Positions 1 to 7,821 of a stretch of 36,176 nt of DNA are shown piece after piece. How positions within the stretch are numbered: position 1 is the first letter of the stretch; each line of letters starts with the position of its first letter. Made by a program: the position numbers and the translations under genes. Source of the DNA: Gammaproteobacteria bacterium (GTDB taxonomy: Bacteria > Pseudomonadota > Gammaproteobacteria > PS1 > Pseudothioglobaceae); NCBI GenBank assembly GCA_028599035.1, contig JAQRMT010000003.1:1-36176 (forward strand), written 5' to 3'. The notes under the pieces were generated by a model, which saw only the letters and a program-made list of their open reading frames with translations, was not told the DNA's origin and did not search any database.

Positions 1-115
1 GAAGATGGAAGTAGAACTTCTTTCTCCAATCGCCATGGAAGATGGCTTAAGATTTGCCATTAGAGAAGGCGGTCGCACAGTGGGTGCGGGTGTGGTTTCT
101 AAGGTGGCGGATTAA
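1..115 (+). CDS. tuf: Elongation factor Tu, C-terminal end (partial)
   Basis: Reading from base 2 gives 37 codons and a TAA stop at 113-115. The peptide includes [20 protein letters not shown] and ends [10 protein letters not shown], which is the conserved last strand region of EF-Tu domain 3. EF-Tu carries aminoacyl-tRNA to the ribosome as a GTP complex. Only the tail is present because the window begins inside the gene, so it is absent from the ORF track. The downstream order tRNA-Trp, secE, nusG, rplKAJL, rpoBC is the usual proteobacterial arrangement and supports the call. A second tuf copy may exist elsewhere in the genome. Confidence 0.95.
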   Translation, partial: KMEVELLSPIAMEDGLRFAIREGGRTVGAGVVSKVAD

Positions 116-162
116 GAGTAAAAAAGTAAGTGGCTTGAATTATTTTCAAGTCTTATAAAATA

Positions 163-201
163 CCTTTAGTGATTCATGTGATTACTAAGGGAATTTTTTT
201 T
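163..201 (+). terminator. Rho-independent terminator after tuf
   Basis: An 8-bp stem, ccttTAGT paired with ACTAaggg with one G-T pair, encloses a 13-nt loop and is followed by aa and eight T residues. It ends only six bases before the mature 5' end of tRNA-Trp. A weaker upstream hairpin (cttgaa/ttcaag, 134-150) has no clear T tract. Confidence 0.75.
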
Positions 202-207
202 AAATTT

Positions 208-283
208 AGGCAAGTGGCTCAATTGGTAGAGTGGCGGTCTCCAAAACCGTTGGTTGGGGGTTCGAGTCCCTCCTTGCCTGCCA
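208..283 (+). tRNA. trnW: tRNA-Trp (anticodon CCA)
   Basis: The acceptor stem aggcaag (208-214) pairs with cttgcct (273-279), followed by discriminator G280 and an encoded CCA (281-283). The anticodon stem gcggt/accgt holds the loop ctCCAaa, so the anticodon is CCA for UGG. The T arm has the standard ttcgagt loop. The D arm and anticodon region closely resemble E. coli tRNA-Trp as I remember it. Its position between tuf and secE is conserved in many proteobacteria. The minus-strand ORF 166..426 crosses this gene and is a shadow. Confidence 0.98.
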
Positions 284-302
284 TATTTTTTAAGGATGTA
301 AT

Positions 303-677
303 GTGAGTAAGAGTGTAGAGAGTCAAGTAAAGGCAGAGTCGTCAATAGGAATGATTGTATCAATCCTAATTGTAGTGGGCTTTCTTGTGCTTTTCTATTT
401 AGATCCGTTTGAGTTGAATACAACACTGTATAAAGTGTTGGTTTTATTAGCAGGTTTGGTGTTAGCAGGATTTGTATTTTTCAAATCACCGCAGGGTGTT
501 CGATTAAATGCGTTTTTTAAAGAGACAAAAATTGAACTACGCAAAGTTGTTTGGCCAACGAAAGATGAGACTATTAAGACAACTGGCATGATTATGGTAG
601 CAGTGGTTATTGTTGCGATTTTCTTGTGGATTGTTGATGCATTTTTCACTTGGGCTGTTCAACTACTAACAAATTAA
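303..677 (+). CDS. secE: Preprotein translocase subunit SecE
   Basis: A 124-aa membrane protein and the SecE subunit of the SecYEG channel in the inner membrane. It starts with GTG at 303, because the ATG at 301 is followed at once by TGA in its own frame. An aagga Shine-Dalgarno lies about seven bases upstream. Two N-terminal hydrophobic segments (about residues 17-35 and 43-61) precede the SecE core, with FFKETKIELRKVVWPTKDET at about 71-90 as the amphipathic helix, and then the conserved last transmembrane helix. The three-helix form is typical of gammaproteobacteria. It sits 12 bp before nusG, with which it is almost certainly co-transcribed. Confidence 0.96.
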   Translation: MSKSVESQVKAESSIGMIVSILIVVGFLVLFYLDPFELNTTLYKVLVLLAGLVLAGFVFFKSPQGVRLNAFFKETKIELRKVVWPTKDETIKTTGMIMVAVVIVAIFLWIVDAFFTWAVQLLTN

Positions 678-689
678 GAGGGGTTTTAG

Positions 690-1223
690 ATGGCTAAGAG
701 ATGGTATGTACTCCACGCAAGAAGCGGTTATGAAGCAAAAGTAAAAATTGCAATTGAAGAGGCGGTTGCTAGAGAAGGTTTAGAAGACTTACTTAGCGAA
801 GTTATGATTCCGACCGAACAAGTGGTAGAGCTTAAAGACGGTCAAAAGAAAACAGCTGAGCGTAAATTTTTCCCAGGCTATATGTTAATTAATATGGAAT
901 TGACTGAACCAAGCTGGTTGTTGGTGAAGAATACCAGCAATGTGATTGGGTTTATCGGCGGCTCTTCGGGCAAGCCGTCGCCCATCACTCAACGAGAGGT
1001 TGACAAGATCATGGCGCGCGTCCAAGAAGGTGCTGACAAGCCTAAACCTAAGGTTGCTTACCAACCAGGCGAAGAAATTCTGGTTGTTGATGGGCCTTTC
1101 AATGAGTTTAATGGTACGATTGAAGCGGTGGATTATGAAAAGAATTTACTGAAAGTAGAGGTGTTGATTTTTGGACGCTCTACACCAGTAGAGTTGGCGT
1201 TTTCTCAAGTGCAGAAAACTTAA
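690..1223 (+). CDS. nusG: Transcription termination/antitermination protein NusG
   Basis: A 177-aa full-length NusG. The N-terminal NGN domain begins KRWYVLHARSGYEAKVK and contains FFPGYMLINMEL. The C-terminal KOW domain (about residues 125-177) contains FNEFNGTIEAVDYEKNLLKV and ends with the family-typical VELAFSQVQK. NusG binds the RNA polymerase clamp helices, suppresses pausing, and links the polymerase to Rho or to ribosomal protein S10. The ATG at 690 is preceded by gagggg. It is followed by an 81-bp gap holding the L11 operon leader. No unusual residues were noticed. Confidence 0.97.
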   Translation: MAKRWYVLHARSGYEAKVKIAIEEAVAREGLEDLLSEVMIPTEQVVELKDGQKKTAERKFFPGYMLINMELTEPSWLLVKNTSNVIGFIGGSSGKPSPITQREVDKIMARVQEGADKPKPKVAYQPGEEILVVDGPFNEFNGTIEAVDYEKNLLKVEVLIFGRSTPVELAFSQVQKT

Positions 1224-1252
1224 TAAAACAACTTTCGGGTTGTGATTTAACA

Positions 1253-1286
1253 GGGGAGCTTAATCTTGAATTGAGCGTTTGTACCC
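1253..1286 (+). promoter_or_regulatory. Probable ribosomal protein L1 autoregulatory site (rplKA leader)
   Basis: Between nusG and rplK the RNA can form GGGG...CCC closing an asymmetric loop, then gcttaat paired with attgagc around the loop cttga. The 3' side reads gcgtttgtaccc. This matches the known design of the L1-binding mRNA site that mimics the 23S rRNA L1 stalk and represses rplK-rplA translation. It ends 18 bases before the rplK ATG. A small UUCG-loop hairpin (acaact/ggttgt, about 1229-1242) sits just upstream. Assignment is by structure and position only. Confidence 0.65.
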
Positions 1287-1304
1287 AAAACTAAGGATAA
1301 AAAA

Positions 1305-1733
1305 ATGGCTAAAAAAATAGAATCATATATCAAGCTGCAGATTCCAGCACAAGAGGCAAATCCTTCACCTCCAGTAGGTCCAGCATTGGGTCAGCATGGT
1401 GTGAATATTATGGATTTTTGTAAAGCATTTAATGCTTCAACACAAGATATTGACAAAGGCATGAAAGTGCCAGTGGTTATTACGGTTTATAGTGACCGTA
1501 GCTTTACTTTTATTACTAAGACACCGCCAGCAGCGCTGTTAATTCTAAAAGTAACGGGCATTAAAAAAGGCAGTGGCGTGCCACATACTGATAAAGTTGG
1601 CAAGATTACGCGTGCGCAGTTAGAAGAGGTTGCAACGATTAAAATGAAAGATTTGAATGCAAATGATATGGATGCGGCAGTGAATATTATTGCTGGTACA
1701 GCCCGTTCAATGGGTATTGAAGTGGAGGGTTGA
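1305..1733 (+). CDS. rplK: 50S ribosomal protein L11
   Basis: A 142-aa protein of standard L11 length. The N-terminal domain carries [20 protein letters not shown] with the conserved [15 protein letters not shown] segment. The C-terminal rRNA-binding domain holds [11 protein letters not shown] and ends [11 protein letters not shown]11 forms the base of the GTPase-associated stalk on 23S rRNA. The ATG at 1305 follows an aaggat Shine-Dalgarno. rplA begins four bases after the stop, so the pair is translationally coupled, and the probable L1-binding leader just upstream would regulate both. Confidence 0.98.
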   Translation: MAKKIESYIKLQIPAQEANPSPPVGPALGQHGVNIMDFCKAFNASTQDIDKGMKVPVVITVYSDRSFTFITKTPPAALLILKVTGIKKGSGVPHTDKVGKITRAQLEEVATIKMKDLNANDMDAAVNIIAGTARSMGIEVEG

Positions 1734-1737
1734 GAAA

Positions 1738-2433
1738 ATGGCTAGATTAACAAAAAAACAAAAAGAGTTTGCAACAAAAATTGAAATTGGCAAGCACTAC
1801 TTAATAACTGAGGCATTGACATTATTAAAAGAATGTTCAGTTGCAAAATTTGACGAATCTATTGATGTAAGCATTAACCTTGGTATTGATGCAAACAAAT
1901 CTGATCAGAATGTGCGTGGTGCGGTTGTCCTGCCAAATGGTACTGGAAAATCAGTTCGTGTTGCGGTATTTACCCAAGGTGACAATGTGGAGAAAGCAAA
2001 AGCAGCAGGCGCTGATGTTGTTGGCATGGACGATCTAATGAAATCAATGCAAGACGGCGACCTTAATTATGATGTGGTGATCGCCTCTCCAGATGCAATG
2101 GGTGTTGTGGGTCGCTTAGGTCAAGTGTTAGGGCCTAGAGGTCTAATGCCTAATCCTAAGGTTGGTACAGTAACACCAGATGTTGCCACTGCGGTTAATA
2201 ATGCGAAAGCAGGTCAAGTGCGTTATCGTACGGATAAAGCAGGTATTATTCATGCTGGTATTGGTAAAGCGTCATTTAGCGCAGAAGCATTAGCTGAAAA
2301 TATTGCTGCCTTAATGGAGGCATTGAAAAAAGCAAAACCCAGTTCAGCCAAGGGTGTTTATTTCAAGAAAGTGAGTGTTTCATCAACCATGGGTCCAGGT
2401 TTAAGTGTTGATGTAGCGTCAGCCGACGCTTAG
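1738..2433 (+). CDS. rplA: 50S ribosomal protein L1
   Basis: 231 aa, close to the usual 230-235. The ORF track begins at 1690 inside rplK. The real start is the ATG at 1738 ([15 protein letters not shown]), which matches the family N-terminus and lies just after the rplK stop. The L1 signature [19 protein letters not shown] is present at about residues 130-148. L1 forms the mobile stalk that releases deacylated tRNA from the E site, and it also represses its own operon by binding the mRNA leader. The C-terminus, [16 protein letters not shown], is normal. Confidence 0.98.
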   Translation: MARLTKKQKEFATKIEIGKHYLITEALTLLKECSVAKFDESIDVSINLGIDANKSDQNVRGAVVLPNGTGKSVRVAVFTQGDNVEKAKAAGADVVGMDDLMKSMQDGDLNYDVVIASPDAMGVVGRLGQVLGPRGLMPNPKVGTVTPDVATAVNNAKAGQVRYRTDKAGIIHAGIGKASFSAEALAENIAALMEALKKAKPSSAKGVYFKKVSVSSTMGPGLSVDVASADA

Positions 2434-2469
2434 TCAATAGATAAGAATTCTTTTAGGTCTTAGATTGTT

Positions 2470-2600
2470 CTATGATCTCAAAGACCATAGGTGCAAATAT
2501 TCCTCCTGGAGTATTTGTTTAATTGAGTGGTAACACACTCGGCCTATGTAGAGAGTATGAGAATACTCTAGGGTGAAGGTTATACAAATGTATGGCTTTC
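2470..2600 (+). promoter_or_regulatory. Ribosomal protein L10 leader (autoregulatory mRNA element)
   Basis: The 199-bp gap before rplJ can fold as a three-way junction. P1 is cataggt/gcctatg (2486-2492 with 2542-2548). P2 is caaatattcc/ggagtatttg (2494-2517). P3 is gagtg/cactc (2525-2540). Two further hairpins follow (agagtat/atactct and gttatac/gtatggc). Position and architecture fit the known L10 leader, where the L10-(L12)4 complex represses rplJ-rplL translation. A 9-bp hairpin with one mismatch, 2470-2490, overlaps the 5' strand of P1 and could be an alternative fold. Confidence 0.8.
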
Positions 2601-2632
2601 TTTTTTAAACTGTTTTTTAGGAGAGAGACAAA

Positions 2633-3154
2633 ATGGCTCTAAATCTTGAAGCAAAAAAAGTTGTTGTCGAACAAGTAAATACACTCGCACAGGGTAGTAT
2701 TTCTGTTGGCGTAGCTGAGTATCGTGGATTAACAGTTGAACAAATGACTAATCTTCGTGCTAGCGCAATAGATGCGAATGTTTCTTTACGCGTGGTAAAG
2801 AATTCGTTGGCAAAAAGGGCGCTAGAGAATACGGCATGTGAGTGTGTAATGCCTGTGCTTAGTGGACCGGTAATTCTTGGTTTTTCACAAGAAGATCCAG
2901 GTGCAGTAGCGCGTGTATTCAATGATTTCGTTAAAGAAAACGAAGATTTAGTTGTTAAGGGTCTGGGTGTTTCAGGTGATTTTGTGGAAGCAAATGAACT
3001 TAAACGCATTGCAGACTTACCAACCAAAGATCAGGCGATTAGCTTAGTTATGGCATTGATGTTGGCACCAGTTGAGAAACTAGCAAGGAGTCTAAATGAT
3101 ATCCCTGGTCAAGTAACTCGAGTGGTTTCAGCAGTGGCACAACAAAAACAATAA
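2633..3154 (+). CDS. rplJ: 50S ribosomal protein L10
   Basis: 173 aa with the L10 N-terminus [20 protein letters not shown]. The rRNA-binding domain contains [14 protein letters not shown] and [13 protein letters not shown]. The C-terminal helix, from about residue 140, is where L7/L12 dimers attach. L10 anchors the L12 stalk beside L11. The ATG at 2633 follows a strong taggagag Shine-Dalgarno. rplL starts 23 bp downstream, so both are under the L10 leader. An antisense ORF (2617..3027) is a shadow. Confidence 0.98.
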   Translation: MALNLEAKKVVVEQVNTLAQGSISVGVAEYRGLTVEQMTNLRASAIDANVSLRVVKNSLAKRALENTACECVMPVLSGPVILGFSQEDPGAVARVFNDFVKENEDLVVKGLGVSGDFVEANELKRIADLPTKDQAISLVMALMLAPVEKLARSLNDIPGQVTRVVSAVAQQKQ

Positions 3155-3177
3155 TAAATAAAAAAGGAGTAAATATC

Positions 3178-3555
3178 ATGGCTAAATTAACCAATGAAGA
3201 TATTTTAAATGCAATTGCTGACATGTCAGTAATGGATGTGGTTGAACTGGTTTCAGCAATGGAAGAGAAGTTCGGTGTATCAGCGGCAGCGGCAGCAGCA
3301 CCAGTAGCAGTGGCAGCAGATGCTGGCGCAGCAGTGGAAGAAAAAGACGAGTTTGATGTAATGTTGACTAGTTTTGGTGAGAAAAAAGTTGCTGTTATTA
3401 AAGCAGTGCGTGGCATCACAGGTCTTGGGCTTAAGGAAGCAAAAGACATGGTTGAGTCAGCGCCTGTTGCTGTTAAAGAAGGCGTGCCTAAAGCGGAGGC
3501 GGAAGACACCCAAAAGCAGCTTGAAGAAGCAGGTGCTAGCGTAGAACTTAAATAA
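3178..3555 (+). CDS. rplL: 50S ribosomal protein L7/L12
   Basis: 125 aa. The N-terminal dimerisation domain ([20 protein letters not shown]) is followed by an Ala/Val-rich hinge at about residues 36-55 and the C-terminal domain [20 protein letters not shown]...[15 protein letters not shown]. That domain recruits the translational GTPases EF-Tu, EF-G, IF2 and RF3. The Shine-Dalgarno is aaggag. The hinge is encoded by GCA/GCG-rich repeats, a normal feature of this gene. It is followed by a terminator-like hairpin before rpoB. Confidence 0.98.
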   Translation: MAKLTNEDILNAIADMSVMDVVELVSAMEEKFGVSAAAAAAPVAVAADAGAAVEEKDEFDVMLTSFGEKKVAVIKAVRGITGLGLKEAKDMVESAPVAVKEGVPKAEAEDTQKQLEEAGASVELK

Positions 3556-3570
3556 TTAGTTTTGCGTAAA

Positions 3571-3606
3571 CACTATAGTCCCCGCAAGGGGATTTTAGTG
3601 TTTTTT
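3571..3606 (+). terminator. Terminator/attenuator between rplL and rpoB
   Basis: The stem cacta-t-agtcccc / ggggatt-t-tagtg with a gcaa tetraloop is followed by six T residues. In E. coli a partial terminator at the same position lets only part of the ribosomal-protein transcripts continue into rpoBC. The same role is inferred here from position and structure. Confidence 0.8.
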
Positions 3607-3688
3607 GCACTCTTAAATGAGTGCTTTCAGTCTATAGCTTTATAGGCTGACTTAATTACTAAAGGACTTTCTTAGAAGAAAGTCTTTT
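3607..3688 (+). promoter_or_regulatory. Three further stem-loops in the rplL-rpoB spacer
   Basis: After the attenuator three hairpins follow in series: gcactc/gagtgc (3607-3624), agtctata/tataggct (3629-3648) and a 12-bp stem aaaggactttct/agaaagtctttt (3661-3688). The last has no following T tract, so it is not an intrinsic terminator. E. coli has an RNase III processing site in this spacer, and the long stem is a candidate for the same function. This is inference from position. Confidence 0.5.
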
Positions 3689-3729
3689 AAAAAATGTTAA
3701 ATTGTAAGATTAAATAATGCGAGGTATTC

Positions 3730-6700
3730 ATGGCTTATTCATTTACTGAAAAAAAGCGAATTAGAAATAATTTCGGTTCAAGAGAATCAATTCTAACTGA
3801 ACCGGATTTACTGGCCATTCAGATTGAATCATTCAACGGCTTTATTCAGGCTGGTAGAGAAGAAAAAGAGGATGTTGGTTTGCATGCAGTTTTTCAATCT
3901 GTCTTCCCAATCACAGCGAATAATGGTTATGCAGAGATTGAATATGTGGACTATAAATTACAAGAACCAAAGTTTAATGTTGAAGAATGCAAATTGCGTG
4001 GCGCTACTTTTGCCTCAATATTACGGGTTAAGTTAAACCTGGTTTTATTTGATAAGAATGGATCAATTTTAAAGAAAAAACGCAAAGTTAAGCAAATTAT
4101 TGAAGAAGATGTTTATTTAGGTCAGTTGCCATTAATGACTGAAACAGGTACTTTTGTTATTAATGGCACAGAACGAGTTGTAGTATCTCAATTGCACAGA
4201 TCTCCTGGTGTGATTTTTGAACATGATAAGGGTAAGACACACTCTTCAGGTAAGATTTTATTCTCATCTCGTATCATTCCTTACCGTGGCTCATGGTTGG
4301 ATTTTGAATTTGATCATCACGAGCATTTATATGTGCGAATTGACCGTCGTCGTAAATTACCAATAACCACGCTACTGCGTGCAATGGGTCTTGATTCGAA
4401 TACAATTCTTGATACTTTTTTTGAGAAAGTTAATGTCAAGCTTAAGGCAAAATCTTGCGATGTAAGTTTATCTCCTGAAAAATTTAAAGGCACAATTGCT
4501 GAATTTGACATTACCTCAGGCAACGATGTGGTGGTTGAAAAAGGTCGCCGTATTACGGCTAAACATGTAAAACTTCTAGAGAAGGCGGGCATAAAGTCCA
4601 TCAACACTCCGCTTGAATATTTATTAGATAAAATAGTTTCGCAAGATCTAATTGATAAAGAAACAGGTGAAATTTTAATCGCCGCCAATAGCGCAATTAC
4701 TGAAGAAGTACTGGAAGTTATTACCAGTAATAAAGTTAAAAAACTTGAAATTCTATATGTCAATGAATCTGAAACAGGTGCTTATATTTCTGATACTTTG
4801 CGCCTAGATGAGACGCAAACTGAAATTGAAGCGCGTATGTCTATTTACCATGTGATGCGTCCAGGTGAGCCAGCAACAGAAGATGCAGTTAATTTATTAT
4901 TTAATAACTTATTCTTTAAAAATGAGCGCTACGATCTTTCTAAAGTAGGTCGTATGAAGCTTAATCGTCGTTTAGGCGTTGCCTCGGAAGCAGGTATACA
5001 TGTATTGGCAAATGACGATATTTTGAATGTTATTAAATTACTGATTGATATTAAAGATGGTAAAGATTCGGTTGATGATGTTGATACGCTTGCCAATAGA
5101 CGCGTTAGAGCGATTGGTGAAATGATTGAAAATCAATTTAGAATTGGTTTAGTTCGTGTTGAAAAGGCAGTTAAAGAGGGTTTGAACTTGGCTGAAACAG
5201 ACGAATTAACCCCGCAAGACTTAATTAACTCAAATCCAGTATCGGCTGCCGTTAGAGAGTTTTTTGGCTCTTCTCAGTTGTCGCAGTTTATGGATCAAGT
5301 TAACCCGTTATCAGGCGTTACACATAAACGCCGTATTTCTGCTTTAGGTCCTGGCGGTTTAACCCGTGAGCGAGCTGGCTTTGAAGTGCGTGATGTACAT
5401 CCATCACATTATGGTCGTTTATGTCCAATTGAAACACCAGAAGGTCCAAATATTGGTCTGATTAACACTTTGGCAGTTTATGCTAAAACTAATAATTATG
5501 GCTTTTTAGAGACCCCTTATCAAGTGGTTAAGAGCGGCAAAGTGACAAATGAAATTATCTATGTTTCTGCGATTGATGAAATCGCACATACTATAGCGCA
5601 AGCGAATGCCAGTGTTGACGCAAAAGGCAAATTGATGGATGATTTAATTTCTTGTCGTCATAAAAACGAATTTGTTTTAGTGGATTCCGCTGATGTGACT
5701 TTGATTGATATTGACTCTAAGCAAATCTCATCCGTAGCAGCATCTTTGATCCCCTTCTTAGAGCATGATGATGCAAACCGTGCCTTGATGGGATCAAACA
5801 TGCAACGCCAAGCCGTTCCTGTGTTAAAGGCTGAAAAACCTTTGGTTGGTACGGGTATTGAGCGAGTAGTGGCGACTGATTCTCGTGTTTGTGTAACTGC
5901 CAAGCATAGCGGCGTGGTTGAGGCAGTTGATGCCTCTCGCATTGTTATTCGTGTAGATTCTAAACAGGCTAAAGCAGGCGAATTGGGTGTTGATATTTAC
6001 AATCTTACTAAATATGCTCGCTCTAATCAAAACACCTGCATCAATCAAAAACCTTTGGTTAAGACTGGTGATAAAATAGTAGCAGGTGATGTCTTGGCTG
6101 ACGGCCCTTCAACCGATTTAGGCGAATTAGCATTAGGTCAAAACATGAAGATTGCCTTTATGCCGTGGAACGGTTATAACTTTGAAGACTCAATTTTAAT
6201 CTCTGAGCGAGTTATACAAGAAGATCGTTACACCACGATTCACATTGAAGAACTCACTGCCTACGCACGAGACACTACGCTAGGTTCTGAGGAAATTACC
6301 GCTGATATTCCAAATGTTAGTGAATCCGCTTTGTCTAAATTAGACGAAGTAGGTGTGGTGTATGTCGGTGCCCGTGTGAAGGGTGGCGACATCTTGGTGG
6401 GCAAGGTAACACCTAAAAGCGAAACAGTGCTCTCCCCAGAAGAGAAATTATTGCGCGCTATTTTTGGTGAAAAAGCCAGCAGTGTTAAGGATTCTTCATT
6501 GCGTATCGGCGCATCAAAATCTGGTGTGGTTATTGATGTACAAATCTTTACCCGTGATCGCATTGAAAAAGACGCAAGAGCATTGAGTATTGACGAAAGT
6601 CGTTTGGCAAAAATCAGAAAAGATATTGACGATGAGTTTGGTATTATTGATGGTGATATTTATCGTCGTATTCGTGCGACACTTTCAGGCAACACGGTAA

Positions 6701-7812
6701 CAAAAGGTGTGGGCAATATTGACATAGGTGATAAATTAAACGCTAAAGCAATGCGACCTTTAGAGGAAGTTGATTTTGCTAAACTTAGGGTGAAAGATGC
6801 AACTGTTAATAAAGAAGTGGCGGCATTGGTTAAACAAGCTAAAGCGAAACGAGTCGAATTTGATGCCTTCTTTGAAAATGAACGCGCTAAGATTAACGAA
6901 GATGCAGAATTACCACCAGGCGTAATGAAGATGGTTAAAGTTTATGTGGCAACGCGTAAAACTTTACAAGTGGGTGATAAGATGGCGGGTCGTCATGGCA
7001 ACAAGGGTGTTATTTCACGAGTATCTCCAGTAGAAGATATGCCTTATTTAGCGGATGGCTCTACTATTGATGTGGTGCTTAATCCGTTAGGTGTTCCATC
7101 TCGAATGAATGTTGGTCAGGTATTAGAGGTTCATTTGGGTTATGCCGCTAAAGGTTTGGGGCATAAGATTGCTGCAATGTTGGATGAAAAGCGCAGCGAA
7201 ATGGTTAAAGAGATTAGAGATTTTTTAGATAAAGTTTATAATTCTTATGGCAAGAAAGAAGACCTTAAATCATTTAATGATGAGGAAATCATTGAATTAG
7301 CCAACAACTTACGCGCAGGTGTGCCAATGGCAACACCGGTATTTGATGGTATTAAAGAAGATGATATTAAATCGCTATTAAAGTTGGCTGATTTGCCAGA
7401 GTCTGGTCAAGAGCAGCTTTATGACGGTCGCACAGGTGAAGCATTTGACCGACCAGTAACGGTGGGTTATATGCATATGTTAAAACTTAATCACTTGGTT
7501 GATGACAAGATGCATGCGCGTTCAACTGGTCCTTATTCATTGGTTACACAGCAGCCGCTAAGTGGTAAAGCACAATTTGGTGGTCAGCGCTTTGGTGAGA
7601 TGGAGGTTTGGGCGCTTGAAGCCTATGGTGCAGCACATACATTGCGTGAAATGTTGACGGTCAAATCAGATGATGTGGTAGGTCGTGCGAAGATGTATAA
7701 GAGTATTGTTGATGGTGTTAACTTAACGGAATCAGTGATGCCAGAATCATTTAATGTATTAGTTAAAGAGATTCGTTCACTGGGTATTGATGTTGAATTG
7801 GAACAAAATTAG
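3730..7812 (+). CDS. rpoB: DNA-directed RNA polymerase subunit beta
   Basis: 1360 aa, slightly longer than E. coli RpoB (1342). It begins [20 protein letters not shown]. The fork/rifampicin region reads [20 protein letters not shown] and is followed by [20 protein letters not shown]. Later conserved segments are [40 protein letters not shown] with GNKGVIS, and the C-terminal clamp segment [19 protein letters not shown]. It forms half of the catalytic cleft of core RNA polymerase. The residue equivalent to E. coli N518 is valine. The gaggt Shine-Dalgarno precedes the ATG at 3730, and rpoC follows after nine bases. Confidence 0.99.
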   Translation: MAYSFTEKKRIRNNFGSRESILTEPDLLAIQIESFNGFIQAGREEKEDVGLHAVFQSVFPITANNGYAEIEYVDYKLQEPKFNVEECKLRGATFASILRVKLNLVLFDKNGSILKKKRKVKQIIEEDVYLGQLPLMTETGTFVINGTERVVVSQLHRSPGVIFEHDKGKTHSSGKILFSSRIIPYRGSWLDFEFDHHEHLYVRIDRRRKLPITTLLRAMGLDSNTILDTFFEKVNVKLKAKSCDVSLSPEKFKGTIAEFDITSGNDVVVEKGRRITAKHVKLLEKAGIKSINTPLEYLLDKIVSQDLIDKETGEILIAANSAITEEVLEVITSNKVKKLEILYVNESETGAYISDTLRLDETQTEIEARMSIYHVMRPGEPATEDAVNLLFNNLFFKNERYDLSKVGRMKLNRRLGVASEAGIHVLANDDILNVIKLLIDIKDGKDSVDDVDTLANRRVRAIGEMIENQFRIGLVRVEKAVKEGLNLAETDELTPQDLINSNPVSAAVREFFGSSQLSQFMDQVNPLSGVTHKRRISALGPGGLTRERAGFEVRDVHPSHYGRLCPIETPEGPNIGLINTLAVYAKTNNYGFLETPYQVVKSGKVTNEIIYVSAIDEIAHTIAQANASVDAKGKLMDDLISCRHKNEFVLVDSADVTLIDIDSKQISSVAASLIPFLEHDDANRALMGSNMQRQAVPVLKAEKPLVGTGIERVVATDSRVCVTAKHSGVVEAVDASRIVIRVDSKQAKAGELGVDIYNLTKYARSNQNTCINQKPLVKTGDKIVAGDVLADGPSTDLGELALGQNMKIAFMPWNGYNFEDSILISERVIQEDRYTTIHIEELTAYARDTTLGSEEITADIPNVSESALSKLDEVGVVYVGARVKGGDILVGKVTPKSETVLSPEEKLLRAIFGEKASSVKDSSLRIGASKSGVVIDVQIFTRDRIEKDARALSIDESRLAKIRKDIDDEFGIIDGDIYRRIRATLSGNTVTKGVGNIDIGDKLNAKAMRPLEEVDFAKLRVKDATVNKEVAALVKQAKAKRVEFDAFFENERAKINEDAELPPGVMKMVKVYVATRKTLQVGDKMAGRHGNKGVISRVSPVEDMPYLADGSTIDVVLNPLGVPSRMNVGQVLEVHLGYAAKGLGHKIAAMLDEKRSEMVKEIRDFLDKVYNSYGKKEDLKSFNDEEIIELANNLRAGVPMATPVFDGIKEDDIKSLLKLADLPESGQEQLYDGRTGEAFDRPVTVGYMHMLKLNHLVDDKMHARSTGPYSLVTQQPLSGKAQFGGQRFGEMEVWALEAYGAAHTLREMLTVKSDDVVGRAKMYKSIVDGVNLTESVMPESFNVLVKEIRSLGIDVELEQN

Positions 7813-7821
7813 GAGAGTTGA

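Noticed and set aside
166-426. Minus-strand 86-aa ORF across tRNA-Trp and secE
   Set aside because: It includes the reverse complement of the tRNA, a common source of false ORFs.
1690-1737. Longer RplA start at 1690
   Set aside because: The extra 16 codons lie in the rplK coding region; the family start MARLTKKQK matches the ATG at 1738.
3282-3340. Ala-rich gca/gcg repeats in rplL as a functional DNA repeat
   Set aside because: This is the normal flexible hinge of L7/L12.
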